Source: Leptoclinus maculatus (taxonomy: Eukaryota; Chordata; Actinopteri; Perciformes; Stichaeidae). From it: DNA of 64,000 nt. This document shows positions 11,495-24,700 of the stretch, in pieces. The DNA lies in contig JAVDOI010000016.1 in NCBI GenBank assembly GCA_032191485.1, positions 12,572,759 through 12,636,758 on the forward strand. The letters run 5' to 3'. Each line of letters opens with the position of its first letter. Position 1 is the first letter of the stretch. The notes below the pieces were generated by a model. That model saw nothing but the letters and a program-made list of their open reading frames with translations, did not search any database and was not told where the DNA came from. A program made the position numbers and the translations under genes.

Positions 11495-14400
11495 ATGGCT
11501 CCCCGGGCGGTCTGGCTCCTGGTCGCTCTGTCCGGTGTCCTGAATGTGCGCTCCTGCTGGGCTTATACCTGTCCCGCCATCTGCCGCTGCAGCGCCGACA
11601 CTTTTCAGTGCAGCAGAGACACTCAGCTGGCCTCTCGGGCAGGAGCAACGTCCGTGCCTCGACTGTAAGTAACCCAACTTTCCCCAGATTCAGTGTTGAT
11701 TGTCGGGGTTAAAAACCTCTGTAATCAGAAGGTCTGTGGTAACTTTTAACATTTTTTATTACACTTAGTGTCACTTTAAACTAATTTTAGGATGAATGTA
11801 ATGTTTTTAAGGACAACCTGAATTGTTAACAACTTTTCTTATGAATCTCACAGATGGCTCAAACATCTGCCCTTGAAAGAAGTCCCCACTCATGCCTTTA
11901 AGGAGCTGATCAACATTACAGTAATGTAAGTCCCTTTATCTTTTTTTATGCTTTTGTTGGGTGAAGAAATATATGTTAGGTCAGTTAAAGTTGGGTTTAA
12001 TTCAGGAGACACTTTAGCCTTGATGAAACAAGCAAAGGAGAATGCTGACTATTCAAACTTGAGTGAAACGTTTTAAAATGATCAGATACATTGACACAGT
12101 GACACAGTATTGTTAAAGTTTGACAATGTTTAGACATTCAATTCAACTAAAAACATTTGACTGCCCCTCAATGAACATTGACAGATATATTATTAGTAAT
12201 ACCATGTGCTTTCCACTCTGAGGAAATGTAATGAACTGGACAAAAGAAAAAAAAATCTATAGGCCTTTCACGAATCCTTGGCAAATTAACCTCCAAACAC
12301 AATTAAATAATGCTCTCCCTGTAGCGCCACCTGTTGGTCTGTGTGTGCAGAGCATTCACAGTATGTCCATTTTGGATTAATGAGCAAAACCAAACTACTG
12401 TAGCCTAAAAACTATAAGATCAGATAATATATCCAATTACGCAGAAGCATATTGTAACACCAACATTTCTGCAAGACAGGTACACACATTCACTTGCCTC
12501 TGACAATTCACAACTGAAGTACAATTTCATAAAACATTGTGGTACTATACAGTATGATGTTTGTATATATTTTGCTATTAGAGAGTGCTCTTTAAAACCC
12601 ATAAGTGTTTTATTGTTCCATTGTTTTTGTGATTGTATGTCCTTTAAAACGACTCAAATTGTGTAGTGTCTAACATATTTTTTTTAAATACATATATTTT
12701 TCTGTTATGACACAATGAACTCTGACTAATAAAGAATATACTATTACATCAGATATTTGCTAGATGCTTGTACAGAAATAACAACAGTGGAAGAGGTGAA
12801 CATTTGTTTGTGACTATTATTATTCCCTAATATAATTGCATTTCACTGCTCTGGAGTTTACTTCCTATGAAGAATTACGTACGAATGCCATTCATCTTCT
12901 TACAGTAGAGTTTATTCTGCATGAGCAGCCTGCCCTGTAGGTATTAGTCCCATTCAGTAATGAGAGACATAAGGTGAAAGTGTATGACCCGTATCCGGGA
13001 ATCAGATGGAAATTATTCATAAACATGATCTTTTTAAAAGAAGGAAGCTGTAAAAGATATCCCACAGCTGAATGATGTATCTTACTAAAAAAAATGAAAA
13101 CATAACCTCTTTTCATCTTAATAGCTGATCTCATCTTTATCATGTTTAGAGCTACTAGAGTCCTAAAGCCAGCACATTACCCTGAATGGGTTTCACCATT
13201 TAATTAACATATCACTTACAGTTTGATGAGCAGATAGCGTGCGCTCGCCTGCGGTGAAATCATTTTGAGGAGGTTCGTGTTGAGTGTGTTTGACTTTGCT
13301 CCACTCCTCAGGGACAAGTCTTATCAGTCTCAGATACTCACAGTACCGACATAGTGTGTTCGTTAGGTTCAAACCTTGCCTCTATTTGCAAAATAGTTTA
13401 AAGCGATAAAACACGTTTGGGTTTAAATGAGTCCTAAAGTTGTCATCTCTTGAGCCCCCTTAGCGAGTTAGCCATAACTCCTGTGTCAAGGTGGAATGAC
13501 ATGCGTGTGTGGTTTGTCCCATGGTGACGCAAACCAGAAATCACTGCACAGCTTCATCTAGATGTAAAAAAAAAAAGCTTTTAATGAGCTGTAAGTGGTA
13601 ATTAGGACACTATACATAATGCAATCAGAGGAGGGCATGAGAGAAACAGAATTGAAGCAGTACAGATGGAGTCATTTAATTGTTTGTTTTTTTGTTGTTG
13701 TTGCTTGAGATGGAAGCAGGGCGACGTTAACCTAAGAAAAGTGTGCGCTGATTACAGTAGAGTGGGAGAAAACGATGATTACAAAAAGAAGATGGAGAGC
13801 GGCTCGGTGAGGGAAGTCAGCCATGCCTCGCATCAGAAAACAAAGTGTTCAAGGACGAACGGAGGAGTCTTGTTGACTTTGTTTGTCTCTGAACGTCTTT
13901 GTTTAGTCCTCCTTCTTAAACATCTTCACTTAGTCCCCCTGGCCCAGATGCATCCCTGATGTATGTTTGGAGCTTCTCCACACATGAGGTGAGTCATATT
14001 CGTGTAGTGCCCTAGAAGTTTTTAATATTCCCCTCATGGTTCGTGTCCCGATAGCAATCATCTCTGTCCTATTTCTAAAATAAGTGCATTCAAAAAAAAG
14101 TTGGTAAGGAACGAAATCCATAACTTGTGTCGCTAAAGCTCCATGTTTGCTAGCTTGATCTGAGACAGTTCAGGGGTAATTTGTTTACAGGCTGTTATTA
14201 ATCTGTTGACTGATGTGGAGCCGTCTCTTTGTGCCACAGTGAGATCTCCCAGAGCGACTGCATCACACAGATACGCAGGCATGCCTTCCTCTCCCTCCAC
14301 AGCCTGGCTCAAATGTAAGTGACGCTTTACCTTCCACCATACGTCCAATTCAAGCATGATGGAACCAGTTATCATTTAAGCAGTTGGAAGGTGTTTTTTG

Positions 14401-17400
14401 TGTCGCATTCAAGTTTCACGGGATTTAGTCTCTCAATCACAAAGCTGCGTGTTTAATCCTTGACTCCCAGAGCGGCCGACGTACGCATAGGCTTTACCGT
14501 GTTTGATTGTTGACAGCCACTGACAGTAATATTGTAATTACTGATGCCTTTCCCTCCATTTTTATTCCCACAGTTTTGTGCGGAATATCAACAGTCTGAG
14601 GTTTATTGAAAAAGGAGCCTTTACTGACCTCCCCAAGCTGGAATATTTGTAAGTCATTGTGCTTTACATTGTATCATTACTCTATCTATCGCATCTATCT
14701 AAACCCCACGGACCAGCAGGTGGGTCAGTCATTATAATGTGCTTCTCTGCAGCCATGCATTGTTGTCACGACTTACTTATGACTTCATGTCATTGTTTTC
14801 TGTTTTAGTTAGTGCTTTTTAAAAATACCAATGTATTGGGGTCCTGGGAGACTCCAGTCAAAAGCACCCAACTCAATACAAATGTATTGAGTTCATGTTT
14901 GCCATGGATCCTAATTCAAAGTATCAATCACTGTCAGTATTAGGGGCACTCAGATGTAGCACACATTTCATCATGTGTCTATTTTCATTTCAATGTGAAG
15001 AATCGTGTTAAAGGTCACGAGCAGACTGTGAAATGATGTGATAAACAACATTTAAGCTGAACTGGAAACATCTCTTACCAACTCTGACAATCTGAAACCC
15101 ATGTGACATTCTGTGGGCACTTTGAAGATCTGTTCTTATCTGCTCATGATCATCTGTCTCTGCTGCTCGTCCCCACAGGAGCATCTCTAACACAGGGCTG
15201 GTACACTTCCCAGACTTCACAACTATCTCTTCCCTGGTGCCAAATGTTATCCTGTAAGTAATCAAATTCATGAAAAAGTGTGTTTCTAAATTGGATTAGT
15301 GTCTTCCTGCATGTTGCAAAAACTGCATGTTCTTCATGTTATAATAACGCCGAGTGGAGCTCACGTTGTTTATTCTGAGCCTGGTTTTACTTTAATCTAT
15401 CAATGTCATGATGCCACCTACCCCGCCGCAAACCCTCCGACTGGGTCACAGTTCATCAAAGTGCTCTTGTTTTGTGTGAACGTGCATCATTTTGTCTAAC
15501 TGATAATTAAGCCAAACAGCCCGGGTGAATGTTATCTCCTCTGTGTACAGAGAAATGGCAGAAAACATGAGGATTGACATCATTCCTGCCAATTCTTTCC
15601 AGGGTATCACAGAGGAGTATGTTGTCATGTGAGTACAGGAGCCAAATTCTTTTTGCCACATTGTCAGAGCTAAGGGCAACAATTTGTCACCATTTGTTCA
15701 AATTTTGTTCAAATTTGTTGATGTGTCTCGATATGGTTGTGTCAGTTCTCAGACCTTGGTGCTTTTACAGCAAACGTGTTACATTGTGTCCTTGTTACAG
15801 GAACCTGTTTAGAAACGGCTTCAAGAGAATCAAATCTCATGCATTCAATGGAACCAAGCTCAACACACTGTAAGACTTTTCCCTCATAATAAACATAATC
15901 AATTAACAATAACATAACAGGTTTGAGGATGTTTCTTTTTCTAATCGTAAAAAAACGGAGTGTACCAGTAAACAGACGTTACGTAAGACCAAACAAAGAT
16001 TGGATGCCCCGTTGTTTTCTTGCTCTGCCCCGTACCGCTCAATGTGGGACGGGGGACAAGATATGTGCAGACACCCTGTAGTCTAAAAATAATGCTCATC
16101 TTCCTCAGTGTCACGCCGAGGAAACGAAAAGTAGATGAAAAATGGTTTTAGGGGCATCGTTGGCCATTAATGTGTCATCTTACATTTGCTTTCATATTGC
16201 ATGTTAACTGCCAAACTGCTGTTGGAACTGGAGGTCACTTGTTTTACAGTTGTTGTTTTTTATGTCTTGTAGGATTTTGAGAGACAACTGGTATCTCAGT
16301 GACATTGAAGAAGACGCTTTTGAAGGAGCCACAGGTCCGAGTTCTCTGTAAGTGGCAATGATTCAAGTTGATAAAACCAACAAAACTAAAGAAAATGTCA
16401 TGACAACTAGCCAGAAGTCAGCTTAAAAATCTTTTTAGTTAAAGCTGCATCTTTGGGCTCATTGTTGTGGTTGTTATGACCAACAACGTTGCTGTTTTGG
16501 TTAACTCTCTGTGTCGATTTCGGCCACAGCAGACGCTGTTTCCAGCGATAAAACTCTAAAAAAAACACATCTGTTGGACTGAAAGACAAAATTAGCAACT
16601 AGCTAATCAACATCGTGGAGCATTTAGCATTTCAAATATTAACAACAAAACAAGTTACAAGTTAAAGCCCTTATTATGCAGAAGAGACACTTTCAAAATC
16701 TTTTAATTTATAGTTTTACATTTTTAAGCCGTTCTCATCTTTCTAGATACCATGAAGCAGAGACATGACAGGACATTTGTGTTAATGTGTAATTTTGATC
16801 TTGTAGTTTATCAGCTCAGAGCTAATTTGAAGTACATTATAGTGTATACTGTTGGGTAGTTTAATCTGTAAAAATACATCATATTTTAGAAACTGAATCT
16901 GTCAAATATATGTAGTGGAGTAAAAAGTCAAATTTATATGTGAAACGTTGAGAAGTATAAAAACGAAAATGCTCATGTAAAGTACTTGTACCTGAGAATT
17001 ACACTTGAGTAGATTTCAAAATAAAGCAGTCCCAAGGTTGAAATCAGAAGAGCACGTCATTTATGATTGTGGCAAAGTTAAATACGAGAGAGGGCAATCA
17101 TACATTTGCTATCTTTTGTTGTTTCAATCAACAGCATTAAGGCGACCATATTTGAACTGGGACAGTGAAGCATGATTAATATTCATAACAATGTTTATCA
17201 TTTTATTGTATAAACATTAGGACGGTGACAGCCTGTCTGTGTAAACAACCAACAAGGAAGGCAGGACTGATGAATACTGATGAGTGAGCAAATAGCCCAG
17301 TCTGCTGGAGCTGCAGCTCACAAGGTCTCTGATTGCAGGCAACTCTGTATTGTAGATATGAAATGTCCTCTTATGAATTACAGAAGCATTTGTGGTATTA

Positions 17401-19824
17401 TTCACTGACACGCAGGAAAAAATGCAATCAAATGAGGGGGCGAAATGGATCCTGAATGTTATTTTTTATTTATTCAGTCCTTAAGAGTCAGTAATTATAA
17501 CCTCCATTCTGTGATGAAGTATTCTTGTTGTGAGTGAGCATCTCTTTAGAAACACCTTGATGAATAAGAAAACTTTTAACTTTGCGCTAAGGTGCCACAG
17601 TCGTGATACCTTATGAGCTCCTTTGAGAGATTCAGCAGATTTGCCAGAAGCAGCATTTCTTACCACCACCATCAACAACAACACCTAATAGTGGTAAGAC
17701 TGACTCTGTATCCGTCCAACGGTTTAAATCACACGTGAATAGATAGACCAAAAGCCGCTCCAGTGACTAGTAGCAGTCCAATGCCTTATTGATTCTTCAA
17801 TAATCTTCACTGAAATATATGCCCGTGTTCTCCGTGTGTGTGTGAATCAGGGATGTTTCCTCCACCGCTCTGAGCTCCCTCCCCCCTACTGGGTTGAGGC
17901 AGGTGAAGTTTCTGAAAGCCAGCTTTGCCTTTGCTCTGAAGACCCTCCCTCCACTGGAGAGCCTGCCTGAGCTGCTGGAGGCCGAACTCGCGTACCCAAG
18001 CCACTGCTGTGCCTTCCACACATGGCGCCGGAAACAAAGGTAACTGCTACCCAGAGACGTAACAAATATATTCACATCTGCATGAAGAAAAAAAGCTCTG
18101 TCTGGGGTCGTTTGGTAATTAGCAAAGAGTTCATTGAACTTTTGTGAGCTCTAACCTTTCCCCTTCTTTTTTCTTCAAAGGGAAAGTGCCTTAAAGAACT
18201 TCACAAAGTTGTGTGATCTCAGCGAAACTGAATTGTAAGTCACTTTACTGCCCACTGTACAAAATGATTGGTGTGTGTGTGTGTGACCGGTGGATTTCTG
18301 CTTTGTGCTGGTGAGATAGGAAAGAAAAGGGGAGAGGGGACGGGGCTAAAGGAATTCATAGTAGGTACCACAGAAGAAGAAATAAAGGAGGCGTGGCTCT
18401 GAACTTCGACACATGTTCTAACTTCTAAAATATAGCTCTAATACAGACACACAATCTTTTTGTACGTAAAATAATTGATCGATTTCAATACAATCTAACT
18501 CTGGGATTTATCCAAAGATAAAAAAATATATGTAAAATGCAACATATATAAACCTCCCTTATTCTGACTCCTCTCCTTCCAATCATTTTCATACCTTGCA
18601 CAGATAATTCCCTCTGATCAATTGCAATTGCTCTGTGATTTTTATAGTAATCTCACTATCTGTGTATTCTTCAGAGAGCCCACTGCAGATGGCGAGGACC
18701 CTATCGATTACATCAACTTTCAGTACCCGGACCTGGAATTTGATTGTCTTAAAAACCCATTCGTCAAGTGCACGCCAAAGCCCGATGCCTTTAACCCCTG
18801 TGAGGACCTGCTGGGCTTCCCCTTCCTGCGCTGTCTCACCTGGATAATCACCGTGTTCGCTGTGACCGGCAACCTGGCTGTTCTCGCTATGCTGCTAATT
18901 AGCCACCACAAGCTCACCATCTCCCGGTTCCTCATGTGTAACCTGGCCTTCGCCGACCTGTGCATGGGACTCTACCTGATGCTCATTGCCTTCATGGACT
19001 CCCTCTCCCGTCACGAGTACTACAACCACGCCACGGACTGGCAGACGGGGCCCGGATGCGGCATAGCAGGGTTCCTCACAGTGTTTGCCAGCGAGCTATC
19101 CGTATACACACTGACTGTGATCAGCCTTGAACGCTGGCACACCATCACCAATGCCATGCATGTCAACAAGAGGCTGCGGATGCACCATGTGGCGACCATA
19201 ATGGGGGCAGGCTGGGCCTTCTCTCTGCTGGTCGCCCTGCTCCCTCTTGTGGGGGTCAGCAGCTACAGCAAAGTGAGCATCTGTCTGCCCATGGACATCG
19301 ACACAGTGGGCTCTCAGGTGTACGTGGTGGCTGTGCTCATCCTCAACGTCGTCGCTTTCCTGGTGGTCTGCTACTGTTACATATGCATATACCTGAGCGT
19401 GCGCAACCCGGAGCACTCTACCCGTCATGGCGACACCAAGATTGCCAAGCGCATGGCTGTGCTCATTTTCACAGACTTCGTGTGCATGGCCCCGATCTCC
19501 TTCTTCGCCATCTCGGCAGCCCTGTGTGTGCCCCTCATAACCGTGTCTCACTCGAAGATCCTGCTCATCCTGTTTTATCCCATCAACTCCCTCTGCAACC
19601 CTTTCTTGTACACCCTCTTCACACGCGCTTTCAGGAAAGACATGTGCCAGCTGCTGAGTCGCTGCGGCTGCTGCCACGCCAACAATGACTTCTACAGGTC
19701 ACAGGCTCTGCCGTCACACCTCAACTCTACCCAAAAAATCCCCAACAGGAATCCTCACTCGCTCAGCTTCTATGCCTATCACATTAAGATGAAGGATTGC
19801 TTTCTGAATAAGGGAGCCACATGA
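11495..19824 (+). CDS. lhcgr: Luteinizing hormone/choriogonadotropin receptor
   Basis: Gonadotropin-binding class A GPCR of the gonadal cell surface, signalling mainly through Gs/cAMP. Eleven coding exons, all with GT-AG introns and continuous phase: 11495-11664, 11854-11925, 14240-14314, 14574-14648, 15179-15253, 15551-15628, 15801-15869, 16273-16347, 17851-18039, 18181-18234, 18675-19824; 693 aa. Residues 1-23 look like a signal peptide, followed by the Cys cluster CPAICRCSADTFQC and 69-78-nt leucine-rich-repeat exons. The hinge has YPSHCCAF and an acidic tyrosine segment before FDC. The last exon carries all seven membrane helices with ERW in place of DRY, NPFLY, and tail cysteines GCC. 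N-glycosylation sequons NIT, NGT and NFT are visible. The start is ATG 11495; the upstream in-frame GTG is not used. Eleven exons and the ston1/gtf2a1l linkage favour lhcgr over fshr or tshr. Confidence 0.88.
16840..17030 (-). mobile_element. Non-autonomous hAT-like fragment in lhcgr intron 8
   Basis: Contains GTAGTGGAGTAAAAAGT, AAAGTACTTGTACCTGAGAAT and ACTTGAGTA. These are the internal and 3' words of the common teleost element whose opposite end appears at about 4.84 kb. Both termini are decayed. It lies in the intron between lhcgr exons 8 and 9 and does not touch splice sites. Confidence 0.55.
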
Positions 19825-20404
19825 CCACCAACACCGGGAATTGTATTCGGAAGCATTTCTTTAAAACTGTAGGTACATATAGGGGAAGAGGTTCTCAGTC
19901 TTGTACATGGCAGGCGTCAGATCAGATCAGATCTAGGTTAGTTTACAAAGTGAGAAATGTATCAGTCTTGACCAAGAGACCTCAAATTGAAGACAGCGAG
20001 TGCTGCAGCCTGTATGCACAATAATGTGGCACAAAGAAGCAGATGGATGGAGCAGAGAATGGGGAAGAAATAAAACAGGCCAGTTTATTTGCAAATCTAC
20101 TCCGAAGCACTGATGGTCACTTGTGTTATCAAGATCCAAATTATATACAGCGGCCTTTGTGTCAGATGTTACAAGAAGAGACATTTAGTTCTGTTAAAGA
20201 TCAATAAGTAGAATACAATGAGTTAAATGTGATCAAACGGAAGTCTTTGTTTCAGCCCATCAGAGAGGAGTTTTAGTGCCATCTATTTGGTTTTTGTACT
20301 GAGGAGACTTAAAGACTGAAGACATGCCAGAGCAGCCCCAGAAACTCAGTTCAAGCTAAATAGTACTGCTGTTCAAAATGGGATTTGAAAAGAATTTTAA
20401 TAAA
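19825..20404 (+). promoter_or_regulatory. lhcgr: lhcgr 3' UTR with polyadenylation signal
   Basis: Non-coding sequence follows the TGA at 19,822-19,824. An AATAAA hexamer occurs at 20,399-20,404 and an earlier one near 20,065. Either would end the transcript before the converging gtf2a1l gene. Which one is used cannot be told from the sequence. Confidence 0.5.
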
Positions 20405-21756
20405 ATGTTTAAAAATGTGTTTATCAGCGTTTTACTTTTACACTACTCAGCACCATCTTTCCGTCATCACAGCCGACTCCTAGAAATATGTTTGTGTCTA
20501 CAATGGTCAACTTTAATAATATAATCTCTTTCTCATATCTGAGAAATATGCTGAACAGACATATTTGGATGATTTCAGTGTTCTCTAGGATCAGTGTGGT
20601 CATGCTCGCCTTATTGATCACTGGCATCTGGTTTATAGAACCTGGTAAACAGATCACATTGAGGAAGTGCCACAAATCCTCCCACTGTAGCAGCGAGTTT
20701 TCATATTTTACACATCAGATCTGCACTTATAGATCCCCAAAATGTTCCCCAAAATGTTTTCCTGTTAATAACCGCCCATCCCCTCAGATTGAAAACGTAT
20801 AAACCCTCAGGGGGTCCCCACTCCCCTGTTGGGAACCACTGCTATAAAGCACAGTATACTATGTGAGAATGTGCACACTACACTATTTTGGATGTAATAT
20901 TTGAAGCCGTTATACATCAAATCGACTTTACAGTTTAATACGAAGGAAACGACAGGAGGACTGCAACAAAGGCTGTCACTAAAAATAAATAAAAAACACT
21001 GACAATGTCAAGAACATTTTCCAAGGGTTTGTCACCGATTTGTTTCTGTGAATTGTTGCTGGAGCGGTTTCACCTCCCACATGTTTTCTTTCCAGCTGCG
21101 AGTAGCTGCTTGAGTGTCTATCCAAAACAGTCAAACATTAAATGGAGCTTAGTGTCCATGCTGGCATTCATAAATACATTTTGTCATGTTTCAGTGAATT
21201 TGTAGCTAGTTTGGTTTAAATAGTGAAACGATACAACCCTCATTAGAAAAATAATATGAAAACGACTGGCTTTGTACGGGCTTGCACAGAAAGAAAAGAG
21301 TTCATTGAATGCAGCACAACAGTGCAGCTCAGTGTATTTGAAGCATGATTAAAGGAGAGACATTACAACGTTTGAAAAATCAAACAGCACATTAGGTACC
21401 CTCAAAGCAACATGATCATGATAGAAGAAAACACATTCCAGATCAGATTAAGTTTCGCTCCGGTAATAAAGAAAACTATTTTCAGCAAAATATACAACAT
21501 AAATTCATGCTGTTTGTCTCAGCAGACTGGATTCACGAGCAACGCCGTTAGAAATTGGTTGTAACATCGTAAACGACTTGCAGTATTGCTCTGATAATTA
21601 CATAATGTAAGAAAATAAAAGTATCAGATTTTGCAGGTGTTTTTAGCCAAATCACACCGCCAAGACGTCTAAATTCCCTCATTATTTTTCCTTTTTAAAT
21701 CAGTTTCCCCTCTTTCCACATGATTATCTGAGGCATTCAAGGGAACTAAAGCTAAA
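20405..21756. other. Tail-to-tail spacer between lhcgr and gtf2a1l
   Basis: Probably contains the gtf2a1l 3' UTR on the - strand; a minus-strand ATTAAA lies at 20,934-20,939. At about 20,812-20,850, 'GTTGGGAACCACTG' reads on the - strand as CAGTGGTTCCCAAC, a hAT-type terminus, probably a short remnant. No other gene is seen. Confidence 0.4.
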
Positions 21757-24700
21757 TCACCACTCGGCTTCCCCAACAGCTTTAGAGAACACATAGTCCC
21801 TGCCTCCGTAACACATCACTCCATCCTTCAAATGAAACTTCCAGCGGTTCTTACTGCGGTGAATCTGCAACAGAGAGAACATTTTATACATCATTAAGAG
21901 CCAGTGATCAGCTCATGTTGGGAGGCAAACAATGACCGACATAGAGTCAAAATGTTCTCACTTTGTCATACTGGCAAACAATTACGTTGTCAGTGTCAAA
22001 GAGATCTGGGATGTCCTGCTCAATCACATCATCACCCGAGTTCAAAGGATCCTGATTGATAGAAGTGTGCTGTTAAAAACGTAGATCAAAGACATGCTGC
22101 AAAACATGACTGATAAATGTCATTTACACTCAGATCAGATGGAGTTTTCCCACACACAGATGTTTCAGTGGCATGACAAAATGTATGTCCAACTCGCTCT
22201 CACCTCGTCCTCTACGTTGGCGAGTTCATCTGCTCCGTCGCTGTCGCTGCTGGAGGAGATGCTGTTGCCGTCACTGCTTCCGTCTCCTTCCTGCAGGGCC
22301 TTTATGGCCTCTGCGTTGATTATACCCAGGAAGTCGTTGTCTTCCAGGGAACCGGCCTCTTCCTCTTCCATGTCAGAGTTGCCTGCGGGACCATCCAGCT
22401 GAACGATGTCCGACAGTTCGCTGTAGTTGTAGTCCAGGTCCAGCTTAGCAGGAATCGTGAGAAGAAACGCAACAGTTATGCCATGATCGTGTTCAGAGAA
22501 TATGGAGTATGTGATGGTGAAATGTCTTCTTTGAATTGACCGCCTGAATTGGCTTCAGCTGAAAGCACAGCAGCCGGTTTTACGGCATTTAGGCATTTGA
22601 GATCTTGGGGACTTAGTAATCAAACAATTTTATTGTGAGAAAGTTTGCTAACATGAATGCAGACGTCATCATGAATGGAAACAGTTATTTCAGACAAATT
22701 AAATTACCTTGAGACTTTTCGCATGGGTCCAAAAATGCTGGATCCTACACTTCCCAAAATGCAACTCAGTGTTTTTCATTAGACCCTCTCTACCTGGTAA
22801 ACATCCAAGTGTTTTAAATTCCGCACATTTTATAACACTGGTTAAGTGCCCCTTTAAAGGAATAGTACAACATTTTGTTATATAGTTTGGCACATAAACA
22901 AAACAAAGAAATCTAAGGCTAAATGGCTGCAGCGACATATTTAGTGTTCAGATATGAAAGTCGTTTTTCTCATCCAAGTCTCAGCTTAAAGCGAATAAGT
23001 CTATTTCACCAAAACTATTGAAAACTATTCATTCAACAATGGACATCTGCACCTCAACATCTAGCCTTTTCTGTTCAGGGTATTTGCTGAAGGACAGAAT
23101 ATTATTTTCAAATTACCCCAAGAACAGCCTCAGACTGGTTGTCAGTCTTAGCAGGCGCCAGATTCCGGGCCATTTCTGCCTTCTCTCTCTCCTCCTCAAT
23201 CACTTCCTTCAGGATGTCATCGATGTCTCTGGTCTTTAACTGTCCCGTCTGTGTCAAAGCCTCCTCGGTGCTGATCTGGAAGTCTAATAACTGACTGCAG
23301 GGTGAGGCGCTCATACTGAGGTTCAGGGGTTCGGGTTGTGGACTCGGCTCATTTTCTTCCAGCGTGACCTCTGGCTCTGGAGCGTGGGCCCCCTGAGGCT
23401 GCGAGGTCTCAGCAGGAGGAACTAGCGGCTGCTGGGGGAGGCTGCGCTCCTGACCGGGGGAGAAATCGGTCTTTGGATCTGGCGGCTGCTTGTCAGAAGT
23501 AGCTGGGACAGAGGGTGGCGCCGCCTCCTGAGGAGGACGACAGGTATTTGGTGGGGCTGCAGCTGACTGAGGGGCAGGAGCTTCTCTCCGCTCGCTGACC
23601 TTCTGTGTGAATCGGGATAGAGGTAGCTGACCCGCTGGGGCCTGAGTGACCAAAACAGGAACATTGACCTTGTAAAGTTGACCTCAGGGAGACAAAAGAA
23701 GAAGAGTGACATGTTAATTCAAACTATCGGTGCACGCTGCAAACTAAAGCAAAATGTAGGCCGAGCTAAACAAGTCATTGTGTACCAGAAGCTGTTTGTA
23801 GAGTGACTCCAGCTGGTATCTGCACAGGGTAAGTTAACCCAGCAGGTAGAGAGAAAGTCGGAAGTATCCCTGAATTGTTCTGCAATGAAACAGTAATGAT
23901 TGCAAAATGTTGAGCTTATCAATTAAACATTGTCTGATAGTGCTTGATAGAGTTTGGCCTCATTAATGCACTCATAACCCTGCGGTCATCAGGTCTGTCT
24001 CACCGGTATCATCGTAAGTGTCAGACAAATTCAGTGAATGTTACTAATAATAGCCCTTTATAGCAATTACGAATTAGACTATGACAGCAATCTAACTGAA
24101 TATGTGTGGCTTGAATTACCCGTTTTAAAAAACACACAATGCATTTCAATGCAGGGCTCACAAATTCGGATAGAAACTTGTGTCTAAATATATTTATTCA
24201 AGCTGATCAAACTCAATTAGTGAAAATCTGATCTAAAAGTTTAAGTAAAGAAAAATCACTATGCTAAAAATGTGATTGGTTAAATTTAAAACTTGAACAT
24301 CCAGGCGACCAAGAATAAAATCTGCCTGCATGTCAACAATCAGACAGTTTGTCATATCAATGCGTTGATATAGTTTAGCTTTTTTTTTAAAATCAGGAGA
24401 GGATGAAGTAAAGCTTACGTCTAAAGTTTGAGTCTGAAATTTACAAATGCAATCGCTGATTTAATTAAGCGATAAGAAGTTCAGTTGCTTTCAAGATTGA
24501 CAGTATTACGTGCCCCTTATGTAAAGAGCCATACGAGGTCAGGGAGAAGATGTACTACAAGTCTCGATGACACTTGCCTTCATGGGGAAACTGTGGATAT
24601 TCTGATTTGCAGGGATCACAATTGAAGCTGAGAGCAGAAAAATAAATTTAGAGCAGATCAAACAAAAATCAACCAAGCATGAAGCAGTTCATTTCAAGCA

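Noticed and set aside
19096..19677. 193-codon minus-strand frame over the receptor exon
   Set aside because: Antisense shadow of the seven-helix exon of lhcgr; His/Gln-rich mirror composition.
11495..19824. Receptor identified as fshr or tshr
   Set aside because: Eleven coding exons and the gtf2a1l/ston1 neighbours favour lhcgr. Some doubt remains because the linkage alone would also fit fshr.
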